This document shows positions 25,876-34,926 of a DNA stretch of 64,000 nucleotides, piece after piece (within the stretch, counting starts at the first letter, position 1; every line of letters starts with the position of its first letter). A program made the translations under genes and the position numbers. Under the pieces are notes generated by a model. The model was not told the DNA's origin. It was given only the letters and a program-made list of their open reading frames with translations, and did no database searches. The DNA is taken from NCBI GenBank assembly GCA_052034685.1, contig JBPOIH010000008.1, positions 1 through 64,000 on the forward strand. Reading direction: 5' to 3'. Origin of the DNA: CAYUUR01 sp052034685. Lineage in GTDB: Bacteria > Patescibacteriota > Saccharimonadia > Saccharimonadales > CAYUUR01.

Positions 25876-28800
25876 ATGTACAACATACTGCTCAAATATC
25901 ACTGGTGGAAATACAAGAAGGTTCAGCTATGCCTCTTTGTTTTACTGCTTATCTTTGCAGTTTTTTGGTTTCGATTGCACCAAACTCAGACTCTAAACTC
26001 CGCCGGTATTAACGAACAGTTGAACTTTCAGGCTCGATTGCTCGATGATACGGGGGCCGTTGTTCCAGACGGGTTTTATAATTTACGTTTTAAGGTGTAT
26101 CAAGATGGAGATGGGTGTGTTGTATCAGGTACGTCACCTTGTAGTGGGACACTCGAGTGGACAGAAACTCGGGTAAGCACGGACAAGGTGCGGGTGAAGA
26201 ACGGCTACTTCTCCGTCTACCTTGGTTCTGTTAATCCTTTTGGTACGGATGTAGATTGGAACCAAGACACCTTATGGCTTTCAATTGACGTTGGCGGAAC
26301 GGCAAGCCCATCATGGGATGGGGAAATGCTGCCATTTACCCGATTTAGCGCCACTCCGTACGCGAAGAATGCAAAAAAAGTTGGTGGCCTGTCTAAGGAT
26401 GAGCTGTTACAGCTAGGCCAAGGCACTCTGCAGGTTGACTCCGGAGCTAATGATTCGATTGGGGTCAATAAGACTGGCGCCACTGGAGATATTCTTCAGT
26501 TACAGCGTGCAGGCAGTGACGTTCTAGTGATTGATAATTCAGGAGTTCTCACTTTATCAAGAGACAACCCAGGCTCCGGAAACTCTAGTCGCATAAATAT
26601 TTCGGCAAGCACGGGAACAATATATGGACAGATACAGCTGCGCGTGTCAGGTTCAGGATCCGGTGGATCAGGCGGTATGTCTTTCTATGGAAGAAAGACT
26701 GGATCCAACATTGAATTACTCAGGCTTAACTATGATTCAACTACAAGTGATCCATCGGCACTCTTGTTTTCGTCTGATGCCAGCAAGATAGCGTTTGGTA
26801 TTCGTGGTGCAGCCGCCCAAACCGCCAACCTCCAAGAATGGCAGAACAGCTCGGCAACAGTTCTTGCATCAGTCGGGGCAACGGGCAACGTGCTGTTTAA
26901 CCCATCAGCTGTGTCCGCAGATGCGTTTCGTGTGCAAGGTGCTGGAGCAAATGTTCTTCAGGTTGATACCACAGCGCGGGGTGTTAGCGGTGGTAATTTG
27001 GTTAAGGTTGGTAATTCGACAGGTACTGACGCTGATACCACGATCCTACAACTGGACGGTACGACAGCGGACCCGACCAGCAACTTGAGCGCCCTCAACG
27101 GAGGACTGTTCTATAACTCAACCAGTAACAAAGTATCAATTGTAGAAAACGGCGTTGTTAAGGTATTGTGTAACACGACAGACGCCGGTTGTGGCGCGGG
27201 TGGTAGCGGAGCACGGTTGGATCAAGTGACGGCTGCCACGAGTGGGGCAAGCATCAACAATGCTGCAAACAATATTGTTTGGAACTGGCAACTATCGGCT
27301 GCCGAGAGTGGCTTCACCTTTGCGGAGAATGTGGCCTCTACTGGTGGCGGCACACAAGATCAATTTATAACTGATATGGCGACACTGACTGGCTCGACGG
27401 CTTCACCTTTGCGGGTCACGTCCGCCTCAGTTGACGCTGCGGATGTGGTTTTCAACTTAGCGAGTGCTGGCGACATCGAGTTCCAAGACAATGGCACGGC
27501 ATTTATGACACTGAGTGATGCCGGTGCGTATACTTACACCCTTGATGCAACCGATAACCCAGCCTATACGATAACGAACAATGGGTCGGGTAATGTAGTG
27601 ACTAACCTTGCTGGAACGGGTGATCTCATTGTCCAGGACAACGGTACGGCGGTATTTACGATTGCTGATAGTGGCAAGATAGATACGGCCTTTACTAGCA
27701 CCAATACAACAGCGACAGATGATTATAGCCTCAAGGTTACAGTTTCGGATACAGGTATCGTCACGACCGGAACTGACAATACCTACGGGCAACAGCTATC
27801 TGTGTCTAGGAGTGGTGCCACTGGTGGCACGATCAACACCTTCGGTATCGATATAACAGCTAGTTCTGATAATGCCGGTGTTGGTGGCACCGCGACGGTA
27901 CGAGGATTGAATGCTATTGCAGGTGGCAATGCTTTCGGCAGCGCAGACTACATGTACGGTGTTGCTGGTGCTGCTCTTGCGGTCGCAGGTAATGATATTA
28001 CAAAGGCTGTGGGGGTTAGCGGTAGTGTAGGTAGCGTATTCTTTGCGGGAACCATAGTTGACGCGTATGCACTAGAAGGATCTATCAACGTGACAGGTGG
28101 CGGTACCATAACCACAGCCGCAGGCCTGCAGATCAATAGCGCCGCCATCTCCGCCGCCACCATAGCGAACAATTATGGTATTCGGGTTGCCGCTCAGACC
28201 GTAGGCACAACTGACTACGGCGTGGCAATTGAGGCGGCAGACACGCAGACGTTGTGGCTTAGTAGTAATGCGAATAATACGACAGCAAGCGCCGGTATAG
28301 CCTTTGGCTCGTCACGTGACACCAACCTATATCGTAGCGATGTAGCTACGCTCAAGACGGATGGCACTTTCCAGGTTGGCAGCGCCACGAGCCCGGGGCA
28401 GATTGATCTGTATGGCGATCTTGTCAAAAAGGGCATTTCTAAGCAGACTGGCCTTACGGGCATATCAGATATCTTCATCTACGATACGACTAAGGATTCT
28501 GATGTCGGCGCCTGGACAAACTCACCAACCTCTCAAGCTTTGAGCTGGTACACAGAGAGTAAGAATGATGGGTATGGTGATGCTTGTAACATCTCCAGTG
28601 ACACGCGTTGCGGCTCGTCGGCCTTCCCAAAGAAAGCGATTATCGTATCTACCACAAGTGCGGTGTATATATTTGATGCCAATGACTATAAAATGTTCAT
28701 GAAGTTCGACCAAAATGCTTCAGGCTATGCTCTGGGCGTAGATACAAACAATGATCCTTCCAGTGTATTTGCGCTCAACGGTGTTGTATACGTCGGTGCT

Positions 28801-31800
28801 AACGGTTCAGCAGCCGGCGGTTTATATGCTATCGACTTCACGAGTGACCGTTTATTTAACTACAATACGACTGATCGAGACCAGGGTAATAAGAATATCG
28901 CTAACCGCAACACGGCTGTGACTTATAACGTTGATAGTCGAACGGCTATGGCGATTCGTCATAACGCTGTAAATGCCGTGCACGGCTCGGTGTTATATGG
29001 ATCAAGCTCAATTGAAACTAACGGTGGTCCGCTCAACGGTGCAACATTTATTGCAGCCGCTACAGATGACTCGATGTCGGTGATCAATCTTTCAGCGCAA
29101 CAAACGCTTGATTATGGCGACAACCTAACAGATCAGTTTAGTTCTGTGTATGTGACAAAGAGGGGTCGTCTCTATGGGCTTAACGTGACCTTATCCCAAG
29201 TAGAGCGATATGGTACACAAGCCAACGGTACGGTTGGTATTGATGTAGCAAAGGCTGACCAGGCAACACCTACGGATGTGTTTGATGAGCAGGCTGCAAA
29301 CCTGCCGCACGTGGCAAACGGTGCGTCTGCACCAACGTTTGCGGTGGGTGCACCAGACGCTTTGAAGGTAATGGAACGCGCATCTATGGCTGATGACGCG
29401 GCAGATCTGATATATGTTGGCCATAGCGCTGGGCTAACAGAAGTTCACGATACTAACACGGCGTCTGGTACTTCTATTGGTTGGTCGAAGAACTACAATA
29501 TTAGCCGCGAGACTGGTTATATGTCAGGGACTCAACGAGGTATGTTTAGTTTTGATAACCTATCTGGAGATCTGACGGATGCAACTATTCGCAACAGTGT
29601 ACTTGAACCAGAAGTCGCGCCTACTTATGGGGTTAATGGTGTTCATGGCACAGGGCTGAGATTCAACGGCACGAGCCAATTCCTCTGTTCAGATGCTAAT
29701 AATGACGGTACTTGCGATACAGACGCTGACTTCAACGTTGCGGCCATCTCATTCCATGTAGAGGCGTGGTTTAAGCACTCTGCGACTGTTACAGGTACTG
29801 ACGTTCTAATTGATAAGCGATACAGTGCGTTTGCTGGTACGGAAGGTATCGGCTACACGGTTGAGATGAACTCAAGTGGTCAAATCGTTTTTGGTATTCA
29901 GGATACCGCTGCAACTGCTGGGTATGATGACTCTGTTACCTCAACTCAGACATATAACGATAACCAATGGCACCATGTCGTGGCTCTCAATACGGATACG
30001 GGTATATGTCTATACCTTGATGGTAAACTAGCCGTTGGCTGTGACACGACGCTTGGAGCAACCGGTACGTTAGATGCTTCACAAATTTTAACGATTGGTG
30101 CGGACGCTAGTGGTGCCGCAGGTGGAAACTTCTGGGATGGAGATATTGATGATGTCTACTTTGCCAGTGGTGGCGCTACTACATCTGATACTCTCAGTCA
30201 GGCACAAATCAGGAAACGATATCTTGAAGGACGCAGCGCGTTGGCTAAACCTTCGACAGTCGTATCGGCTGCGACTACAAGCAGTAGTACTACAATTGGT
30301 GACTCTGGAGAGTCGTACGTCACTAACGCATTTGTGGGAAGTATGGTTGAGATTACTGGCGGAACAGGCGCTGGTCAGTCAAGACGAGTCATTGCCAACG
30401 ATGGCACGACCCTGACCGTTAGCCCGGCTTGGACGGTAACGCCAAGCACTGATTCAAACTATGAGGTTGTCCCGGAGAAATTGTACGGGGACACCAATAC
30501 GGTCACGTCGATCGCACTCAATAACTCGAACTTCTTAGGCACAAACCCTGACTTATACGTTGGAACGAGTAATGGTAGTGATGGTGGGGCAGTCAGCGTC
30601 TTTGGTGGTTATGGAAATTCCTTCATATCAAATCTTTACCACTCAGATGCTGGTGTCACAGACACTACCAGCACAAGTTGGTCGGGTACGGACGCCGATG
30701 ACATTGACGCCTTCTCGGTAGAAAGCGGTGTGGTGGCAATGGGCTCTTCGGCGAATATGTGGTTTGAAAAGTTTGATAGAAATCTCGAGCAAGACGTCGA
30801 TAAGTTCTTCAGTAATGTATCCTCGATTCGAGGCGAGCTGATTGTTGACGGTATGGCAGGTGTGTCTTCAGAAGTTGGTGGCGTTGGTGGTGCTGACCTT
30901 GCCGAGCGCTTTACTTCGTTTGAATCACTAACCGCTGGCGAAATAGTTAGCTCAGAAGACAATAATGTTGGTGCAGTACGGCGAACTAGTCAAGCATATG
31001 ACGATAAGGCGCTTGGAATTGTGGCCACGCAGCCAGGCATCGTCATTGGTCCGCAAGAAGACAATTCATACCCGATTGCTCTCAGTGGTCGCGTTCCGGT
31101 TAAAATCGCACTTAAGCTGAACGAAAAGATAAAATCCGGTGACAGGATCACATCGAGCAGCGTTCCGGGGCATGGTATGAAGGCAGTAGCTGCCGGCCGA
31201 GTTATTGGTGTAGCCCTAGAAGATGTTAACCTAGACACATTGATTGATTGTCCAGAAGGAAGTCCAGATAATCTGCGCTGTACAACTATAACGGTATTTG
31301 TGAATTTGGTTGACTATAACGGCCAAAAAGTAGAGGTCGCTATGGAAGAGTTCCAAGACTCAGGCTTCACGCTACCAGATACGGTACTTGGACCGCTGGT
31401 TAATCTTCAAGAAGGCGTGCTGGACGAGAAACTCAAGAAGTCGGATGATATAATTCGCTATCTTCTGGGTCGCAAGCAGCAGCAAGCCGTCACAGACGAA
31501 CCGCAGTCGGAGATATTGGCCGACCGAGTCAGTGCGCTGGAGGTCAATGGCTTGAGTATCATCGCCAAAGACATTACCGCAGATAGCATCAAAGCTAATA
31601 AGATAGAAGGTCTTGAGTTGCTGGTAGGGAAGATAACCGGAAAGTCCACAAGATCTAGCAGTAGTGATGCTGCAGACGTTACTGCTACTTCTATCGACAT
31701 GGATAACTTCATCGTCAAGACAGCGAAGGTCAGTAAGGATCTCACAATCGACGGAGCGTTATTTGCAAATGGAGCATTGGAAGTAGCAGGACCTGTTAAG

Positions 31801-32166
31801 TTCCTTAATACCTCCATCTTCTATAGACTTGCAACGTTCGTTGACTCGGTAATATTCAAGAATGACGTCGAGATCCAGGGGCGTTTGACGCAGAACAATG
31901 ACGCCGCTGGCTTCGCCACTATCTACAAGACACAGAAGAAGGTAGAAGTGAAGTTCGATAAGCCTTATGAGGACACGCCAGTGGTAACCGTTAACATCAA
32001 GAACGGTAAGTTCGCCCAGTTCGCCTATGACGACTTAAGCAAAAAAGGCTTCACGATTGTTCTGCCAGAAGACGCCACTGAGGATATAGAGTTTGCCTGG
32101 ACGGCGGTTAGTGTCAAAGGCGCTAAGACAGTCGAGTTACAACCTTCTACAAGCAAGACAGATTAG
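25876..32166 (+). CDS. giant membrane-anchored fibre-like protein, 2096 aa, with LamG domain
   Basis: One membrane segment near the N-terminus (about 17-34) anchors the protein. Next comes a conserved head (NEQLNFQARLLDDTGAVVPDG, to about 170), then Thr/Ala/Gly-rich beta repeats (IEFQDNGTAFMTLSDAG and IVQDNGTAVFTIADSG form one repeat pair), a beta-propeller-like stretch (about 900-1200), a LamG/concanavalin-type domain (about 1255-1440, DNQWHHVVALNTDTGICLYLDG), a tail-fibre-type segment (DLAERFTSFESLTAGEIVSS near 1675, ALSGRVPVKI near 1735), coiled-coil stretches and a solenoid-like C-terminus. Likely an adhesin or host-contact fibre (inference). It ends overlapping the convergent next gene by four bases. 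Confidence 0.8.
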   Translation: MYNILLKYHWWKYKKVQLCLFVLLLIFAVFWFRLHQTQTLNSAGINEQLNFQARLLDDTGAVVPDGFYNLRFKVYQDGDGCVVSGTSPCSGTLEWTETRVSTDKVRVKNGYFSVYLGSVNPFGTDVDWNQDTLWLSIDVGGTASPSWDGEMLPFTRFSATPYAKNAKKVGGLSKDELLQLGQGTLQVDSGANDSIGVNKTGATGDILQLQRAGSDVLVIDNSGVLTLSRDNPGSGNSSRINISASTGTIYGQIQLRVSGSGSGGSGGMSFYGRKTGSNIELLRLNYDSTTSDPSALLFSSDASKIAFGIRGAAAQTANLQEWQNSSATVLASVGATGNVLFNPSAVSADAFRVQGAGANVLQVDTTARGVSGGNLVKVGNSTGTDADTTILQLDGTTADPTSNLSALNGGLFYNSTSNKVSIVENGVVKVLCNTTDAGCGAGGSGARLDQVTAATSGASINNAANNIVWNWQLSAAESGFTFAENVASTGGGTQDQFITDMATLTGSTASPLRVTSASVDAADVVFNLASAGDIEFQDNGTAFMTLSDAGAYTYTLDATDNPAYTITNNGSGNVVTNLAGTGDLIVQDNGTAVFTIADSGKIDTAFTSTNTTATDDYSLKVTVSDTGIVTTGTDNTYGQQLSVSRSGATGGTINTFGIDITASSDNAGVGGTATVRGLNAIAGGNAFGSADYMYGVAGAALAVAGNDITKAVGVSGSVGSVFFAGTIVDAYALEGSINVTGGGTITTAAGLQINSAAISAATIANNYGIRVAAQTVGTTDYGVAIEAADTQTLWLSSNANNTTASAGIAFGSSRDTNLYRSDVATLKTDGTFQVGSATSPGQIDLYGDLVKKGISKQTGLTGISDIFIYDTTKDSDVGAWTNSPTSQALSWYTESKNDGYGDACNISSDTRCGSSAFPKKAIIVSTTSAVYIFDANDYKMFMKFDQNASGYALGVDTNNDPSSVFALNGVVYVGANGSAAGGLYAIDFTSDRLFNYNTTDRDQGNKNIANRNTAVTYNVDSRTAMAIRHNAVNAVHGSVLYGSSSIETNGGPLNGATFIAAATDDSMSVINLSAQQTLDYGDNLTDQFSSVYVTKRGRLYGLNVTLSQVERYGTQANGTVGIDVAKADQATPTDVFDEQAANLPHVANGASAPTFAVGAPDALKVMERASMADDAADLIYVGHSAGLTEVHDTNTASGTSIGWSKNYNISRETGYMSGTQRGMFSFDNLSGDLTDATIRNSVLEPEVAPTYGVNGVHGTGLRFNGTSQFLCSDANNDGTCDTDADFNVAAISFHVEAWFKHSATVTGTDVLIDKRYSAFAGTEGIGYTVEMNSSGQIVFGIQDTAATAGYDDSVTSTQTYNDNQWHHVVALNTDTGICLYLDGKLAVGCDTTLGATGTLDASQILTIGADASGAAGGNFWDGDIDDVYFASGGATTSDTLSQAQIRKRYLEGRSALAKPSTVVSAATTSSSTTIGDSGESYVTNAFVGSMVEITGGTGAGQSRRVIANDGTTLTVSPAWTVTPSTDSNYEVVPEKLYGDTNTVTSIALNNSNFLGTNPDLYVGTSNGSDGGAVSVFGGYGNSFISNLYHSDAGVTDTTSTSWSGTDADDIDAFSVESGVVAMGSSANMWFEKFDRNLEQDVDKFFSNVSSIRGELIVDGMAGVSSEVGGVGGADLAERFTSFESLTAGEIVSSEDNNVGAVRRTSQAYDDKALGIVATQPGIVIGPQEDNSYPIALSGRVPVKIALKLNEKIKSGDRITSSSVPGHGMKAVAAGRVIGVALEDVNLDTLIDCPEGSPDNLRCTTITVFVNLVDYNGQKVEVAMEEFQDSGFTLPDTVLGPLVNLQEGVLDEKLKKSDDIIRYLLGRKQQQAVTDEPQSEILADRVSALEVNGLSIIAKDITADSIKANKIEGLELLVGKITGKSTRSSSSDAADVTATSIDMDNFIVKTAKVSKDLTIDGALFANGALEVAGPVKFLNTSIFYRLATFVDSVIFKNDVEIQGRLTQNNDAAGFATIYKTQKKVEVKFDKPYEDTPVVTVNIKNGKFAQFAYDDLSKKGFTIVLPEDATEDIEFAWTAVSVKGAKTVELQPSTSKTD

Positions 32167-33119
32167 TTAACACTAGTAACGTAGTCATAGGCCATTTTGG
32201 ATATGGCTTTGAAGTGCTGGTTTGTTTGATCGTCATCACTCTGCAGCATTAAACAGATGGCGTATTGGCGGTTAGGTACATAAACTATCCCACAGTCGCT
32301 TTGGGTTTGTTTGCTGAATGAACCGATCTTACGCGCAACTTTTATATTATCAGGGACTCCTGCTCGCAATCGGTCGTTGTCTCCTGATTCAGCTAGGTTG
32401 TTTAGTATTTCTTGTGAGTTATCTCGGTTAAGATGACATGAGAAATACAGGCACGATAAAAACGACGAATAGGCGCGAGAACTAATAAGCACGTAGCTGC
32501 CTGTTCCGGTACTGGCCTCATTTAACTCAACATCGAGGCTCTTGATAGCTAATTCTTCATCTTTCATTATATCCTTGGTGCTAGAGTAGACGACGTATGC
32601 TGCAGTGTTGTCTGATTCTGTTAGTGCGATTTTGGCCGCTTGTCTAAGAGTGATTGTGTCTCCGGGCTTGAGCCGGTTGGTGTTGCCGTAGACACCGTCG
32701 CTACTAACTGCTTCAGCGGTGACTGTAACTTGCTTATCAAGGTCTACTTTGCCTAGCTCTGCCGCCTTGTATAGATCCATAACAATCGGGATTTTCATGA
32801 GTGATGCACCGACCAATTCGTTAGTTTCACCGTCACGGATGTTGGTGCCAGTCGGGAGGTATTCAAAGTAAAAGCTGTGCGGAATACCTGTTTTAGCCAG
32901 ATAATCTTTGATTTTAGTCCGTAGAGGAGAGAAGTTGACGATGGTGTCATTGGGGTTCTCCAGGAATATTCGCTTTGCAAGCAAGGGGTATTTAGCCTGG
33001 GCCTCCGTTGGCATCTCGTTCTTCTTGGAGCAGAAAAGCTGGTAGGCCAAAAATATACTTACAAATAACAGAATAATAGTGGTGATGGCGAATAAGTTAC
33101 GTTTCAAATAATTCCTCAT
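32163..33119 (-). CDS. class A beta-lactamase-fold serine hydrolase, membrane anchored
   Basis: A 318-aa protein with an N-terminal membrane anchor (about 9-28) and a penicillin-binding fold. Motifs are present in order: S106-L-M-K109 (SxxK), S169-D-N (SDN) in ALTESDNTAAY, and K264-I-G (KTG-like, Thr replaced by Ile). The Glu of the omega loop that class A beta-lactamases use for deacylation is not obvious. It may therefore be a cell-wall peptidase-like or degenerate enzyme; calling it an antibiotic resistance gene is not supported. GAGGA lies upstream of the start. Confidence 0.75.
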   Translation of the reverse strand: MRNYLKRNLFAITTIILLFVSIFLAYQLFCSKKNEMPTEAQAKYPLLAKRIFLENPNDTIVNFSPLRTKIKDYLAKTGIPHSFYFEYLPTGTNIRDGETNELVGASLMKIPIVMDLYKAAELGKVDLDKQVTVTAEAVSSDGVYGNTNRLKPGDTITLRQAAKIALTESDNTAAYVVYSSTKDIMKDEELAIKSLDVELNEASTGTGSYVLISSRAYSSFLSCLYFSCHLNRDNSQEILNNLAESGDNDRLRAGVPDNIKVARKIGSFSKQTQSDCGIVYVPNRQYAICLMLQSDDDQTNQHFKAISKMAYDYVTSVN

Positions 33120-33225
33120 AGGTCCTCAATGGGTACTTATATTGTATCGAGAGTTTGCGTGGATTAACATAGCCAAATTAAGTTGCGCAAACAGGGGAGA
33201 CCCGATAAACTTAAGCTATAAAACC

Positions 33226-33672
33226 ATGGGGAAAATATCGATCAAAGAAGAGGGTGAGTCAACTGCTTCAGTAGCGTCTAAGCTAAAAGCTCGTATGACT
33301 ATGCGGAACATCAAACGAGGTTTAGCTGTATTTGCTGTATTTGCTGTAGGAGTTTTGGTCTGGCAGTACCTTGATGCACGGGCAGAACTGAAACGCTTCA
33401 ATGATCCGGCCGCAGCAGTTGCTCAAGAATCCGAGGATACCGTGAGTGAAGTCAGTAAGGTGATGGTTTTGCCGGCAGGTGAGCAGCCAATCCCTGCACT
33501 CGTTAAGGACGAAGCCAAGTTCGCCGACAACCCGGTTTTTGAAGGCGTAAAGAACGGTGACAAACTGCTGATTTACCAGGAAAAACGTAAGGTCATCATC
33601 TACCGGCCATCTACCAAACAGATTGTAAACGTCATTACTATTGCTGCAAACCAAGAAGTGCCAGCGCAGTAA
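33226..33672 (+). CDS. small membrane-anchored hypothetical protein
   Basis: A 148-aa protein starting at 33226 (MGKISIKEEGES). A basic region (KLKARMTMRNIKRG) precedes one membrane segment (about 29-46), then an extracytoplasmic part with an Ala/Glu-rich linker and a compact C-terminal domain (DNPVFEGVKNGDKLLIYQEKRKVIIYRPS). The C-terminal pattern recurs in CPR membrane proteins but I know no function. No Shine-Dalgarno sequence is visible; CTTAAGCTATAA lies immediately upstream. Confidence 0.65.
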   Translation: MGKISIKEEGESTASVASKLKARMTMRNIKRGLAVFAVFAVGVLVWQYLDARAELKRFNDPAAAVAQESEDTVSEVSKVMVLPAGEQPIPALVKDEAKFADNPVFEGVKNGDKLLIYQEKRKVIIYRPSTKQIVNVITIAANQEVPAQ

Positions 33673-33747
33673 TCGTTGCTTTTTATCTAGAATCTTGCTA
33701 TGATTGCCCCTGTTATTCGTTTGTTAACCAAGCGCAACAACAGATGC

Positions 33748-33824
33748 GGGCTCGTGGTGTAGAGGCCTAACATGCCTCCCTGTCACGGAGGAGATCGCCG
33801 GTTCGAATCCGGTCGGGCCCGCCA
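33748..33824 (+). tRNA. tRNA-Asp (anticodon GTC)
   Basis: A 77-base cloverleaf: acceptor GGGCTCG/CGGGCCC with a T-G pair, anticodon stem CCTCC/GGAGG with loop CTGTCAC, T-loop TTCGAAT, discriminator G73 (the aspartate identity base) and encoded CCA. Confidence 0.94.
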
Positions 33825-33862
33825 ATGAAAATGAGTCATCCATGTGATGGCTCTTTTTCATT
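33825..33862 (+). terminator. terminator hairpin after tRNA-Asp
   Basis: A 17-position stem with one mismatch (ATGAAAATGAGTCATC pairs with GATGGCTCTTTTTCAT) and a CATGT loop begins directly at the tRNA 3' end. The U-run lies within the 3' arm. Confidence 0.7.
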
Positions 33863-33878
33863 GGCCGAGCTTTTCCCA

Positions 33879-34046
33879 GATTCGAACCGGCGATGCAGAT
33901 TTGCCTTCAGGCAAAGATGCGAATCGCCAGTTCGGTCGGCAAGGGCTCTCGCAGGAGCTCGCTCCGAGAAAGCCCGCAGCCGTGCGCAGAAGGTCGGGTC
34001 GCCTAAACGCCAGCCTGTCTGTCCGACAGAACGGACAAGGATCGCC
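33879..34046. repeat. hairpin repeat block 1 after tRNA-Asp
   Basis: Several nested palindromes occur in order. First an inverted copy of the tRNA-Asp T-arm (GATTCGAACCGGCGAT). Then module A (GGCGATGCAG, hairpin TTTGCC/GGCAAA, GATGCGAATCGCC; 33889-33928). Then CGCAGGAGCTCGCTCCGAG (33951-33969), which recurs inverted at 50089-50107 beside tRNA-Val. Last comes module C (TGTCTGTCCG/CGGACA, 34015-34036). Modules A and C recur at 34752-34789 and 35452-35481. No coding sequence is plausible here. Confidence 0.75.
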
Positions 34047-34051
34047 AGCCA

Positions 34052-34080
34052 TTGATTAAATCAGGGTTTTATGGTATCAT
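34052..34080 (+). promoter_or_regulatory. promoter of accessory gene 1
   Basis: TTGATT (34052-34057), 17-base spacer, TATCAT (34075-34080). Transcription should start near 34087, a few bases before an ATG at 34091 that opens a 20-codon leader frame. Confidence 0.6.
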
Positions 34081-34090
34081 TTGTATTATT

Positions 34091-34153
34091 ATGACGATAC
34101 TTCTCAGGTACAACCAGAGTTATAACGTTTATGCACGGAGTTCAACGTGCTGA
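34091..34153 (+). CDS. possible 20-aa leader peptide upstream of accessory gene 1
   Basis: A short frame (MTILLRYNQSYNVYARSSTC) begins about ten bases after the -10 element. Its TGA lies inside the first codons of the next gene, so its translation would bring ribosomes to the GTG at 34147. It could equally be a chance frame; there is no family evidence. Confidence 0.2.
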   Translation: MTILLRYNQSYNVYARSSTC

Positions 34154-34701
34154 AACTAATACCTCCCCAGGAACTCGGACCTGTAGATCCTGCAGGTATT
34201 CAAGAGTTCGGTACGATCTACGAAAGAGCAGGTTGGCCTTTTCATTCTGCCATGGACTCCACAGCTGAGGATATTCTACAACCGATTGTAACAACGGTTT
34301 TGGCTTATGACCCCAACGTAAAAGCTATGGCATTTGTAGCTGTCACAGGCGCAGTCCCAGTACATCGGTCACAGATAAATAAAGGCTGGCACTTTGATGG
34401 CCGTACCGTTGTAGCTGCGGACGTATTACCTACAGAATTTGCACTAGGCAGGTTACCGTCCAATCCGGCATTGAGTACATTTATGCGGATGGCAGGCAAT
34501 AAAGTGTATGAGTCTCAAGCAGCACAGCGACACCTTTCTGATCTTAGTGATGATGAATTAGCGGTGAAGGGTATTGGGACGCACGCAGTACGCGCGAATA
34601 CTCTGAATTTTCTGAGCGAGCGCACTCTACATCGCTCCGGAATAAACAGAGGCGATGCACCAGTAAAACGTAATTTTCTGGGTGCGAGTTTATATTACTA
34701 G
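34147..34701 (+). CDS. accessory gene 1: hypothetical protein, 184 aa
   Basis: An apparently soluble protein with no family I recognise. The start is GTG at 34147, supported by CGGAG six bases upstream and by an in-frame stop at 34123 that bars any longer form. It lies between two hairpin repeat blocks and has its own promoter, the first of three similarly organised genes downstream of tRNA-Asp. The C-terminus is basic and hydrophobic (VKRNFLGASLYY). Probably horizontally acquired or lineage-specific; function unknown. Confidence 0.6.
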   Translation: MLKLIPPQELGPVDPAGIQEFGTIYERAGWPFHSAMDSTAEDILQPIVTTVLAYDPNVKAMAFVAVTGAVPVHRSQINKGWHFDGRTVVAADVLPTEFALGRLPSNPALSTFMRMAGNKVYESQAAQRHLSDLSDDELAVKGIGTHAVRANTLNFLSERTLHRSGINRGDAPVKRNFLGASLYY

Positions 34702-34751
34702 ACGTTCGACAGGGCTTTTTACTTGGTCCGGTTTCGGTTGGTTTCAAAGCA

Positions 34752-34889
34752 AGGCGATGCAGCTTGCCCACGGCAAGATGCGAATCGCCGGTACGTTCGT
34801 GACGAGTGCGCACACCCGGCCTCCTGCAAGGAAGCCGGGGAGCACACGAGGAAACGGTTCTAAAAGAACCACCCGGTCGGGCCCGCCAA
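34752..34889. repeat. hairpin repeat block 2 ending in a copy of the tRNA-Asp 3' end
   Basis: Module A recurs (GGCGATGCAG, hairpin CTTGCC/GGCAAG, GATGCGAATCGCC). Module B follows (CCGGCCTCCTGCAAGGAAGC, a near-perfect hairpin, 34815-34837), then GGTTC/GAACC. The block ends CCGGTCGGGCCCGCCAA (34873-34889), identical to the last 15 bases of tRNA-Asp plus two. The segment ATCGCCGGT before the hairpins and CCGGTCGGG after them match the two halves of the tRNA T-arm, as though hairpins had replaced the T-loop. Confidence 0.75.
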
Positions 34890-34890
34890 G

Positions 34891-34919
34891 TTGACTTTAC
34901 ATAGTGTTTATGCTATTAT
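34891..34919 (+). promoter_or_regulatory. promoter of accessory gene 2 (leaderless)
   Basis: TTGACT (34891-34896), a 17-base spacer and TATTAT (34914-34919) preceded by TGC. The ATG at 34927 follows after exactly seven bases. The promoter starts right after the tRNA-Asp 3'-end copy. Confidence 0.75.
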
Positions 34920-34926
34920 AGTGAGT

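Noticed and set aside
25876..32166. Prophage tail-fibre gene
   Set aside because: No capsid, terminase, portal or lysis genes are nearby; the N-terminal membrane anchor and neighbouring surface genes fit a cellular adhesin better.
32163..33119. Antibiotic resistance beta-lactamase
   Set aside because: The KTG motif is KIG and the omega-loop Glu is not evident; the membrane anchor suggests a wall-related or degenerate enzyme.
33825..34059. Overlapping frames of 64-76 codons in the hairpin region after tRNA-Asp
   Set aside because: They are by-products of GC-rich palindromes (open on both strands and in several frames) and lack ribosome binding sites.
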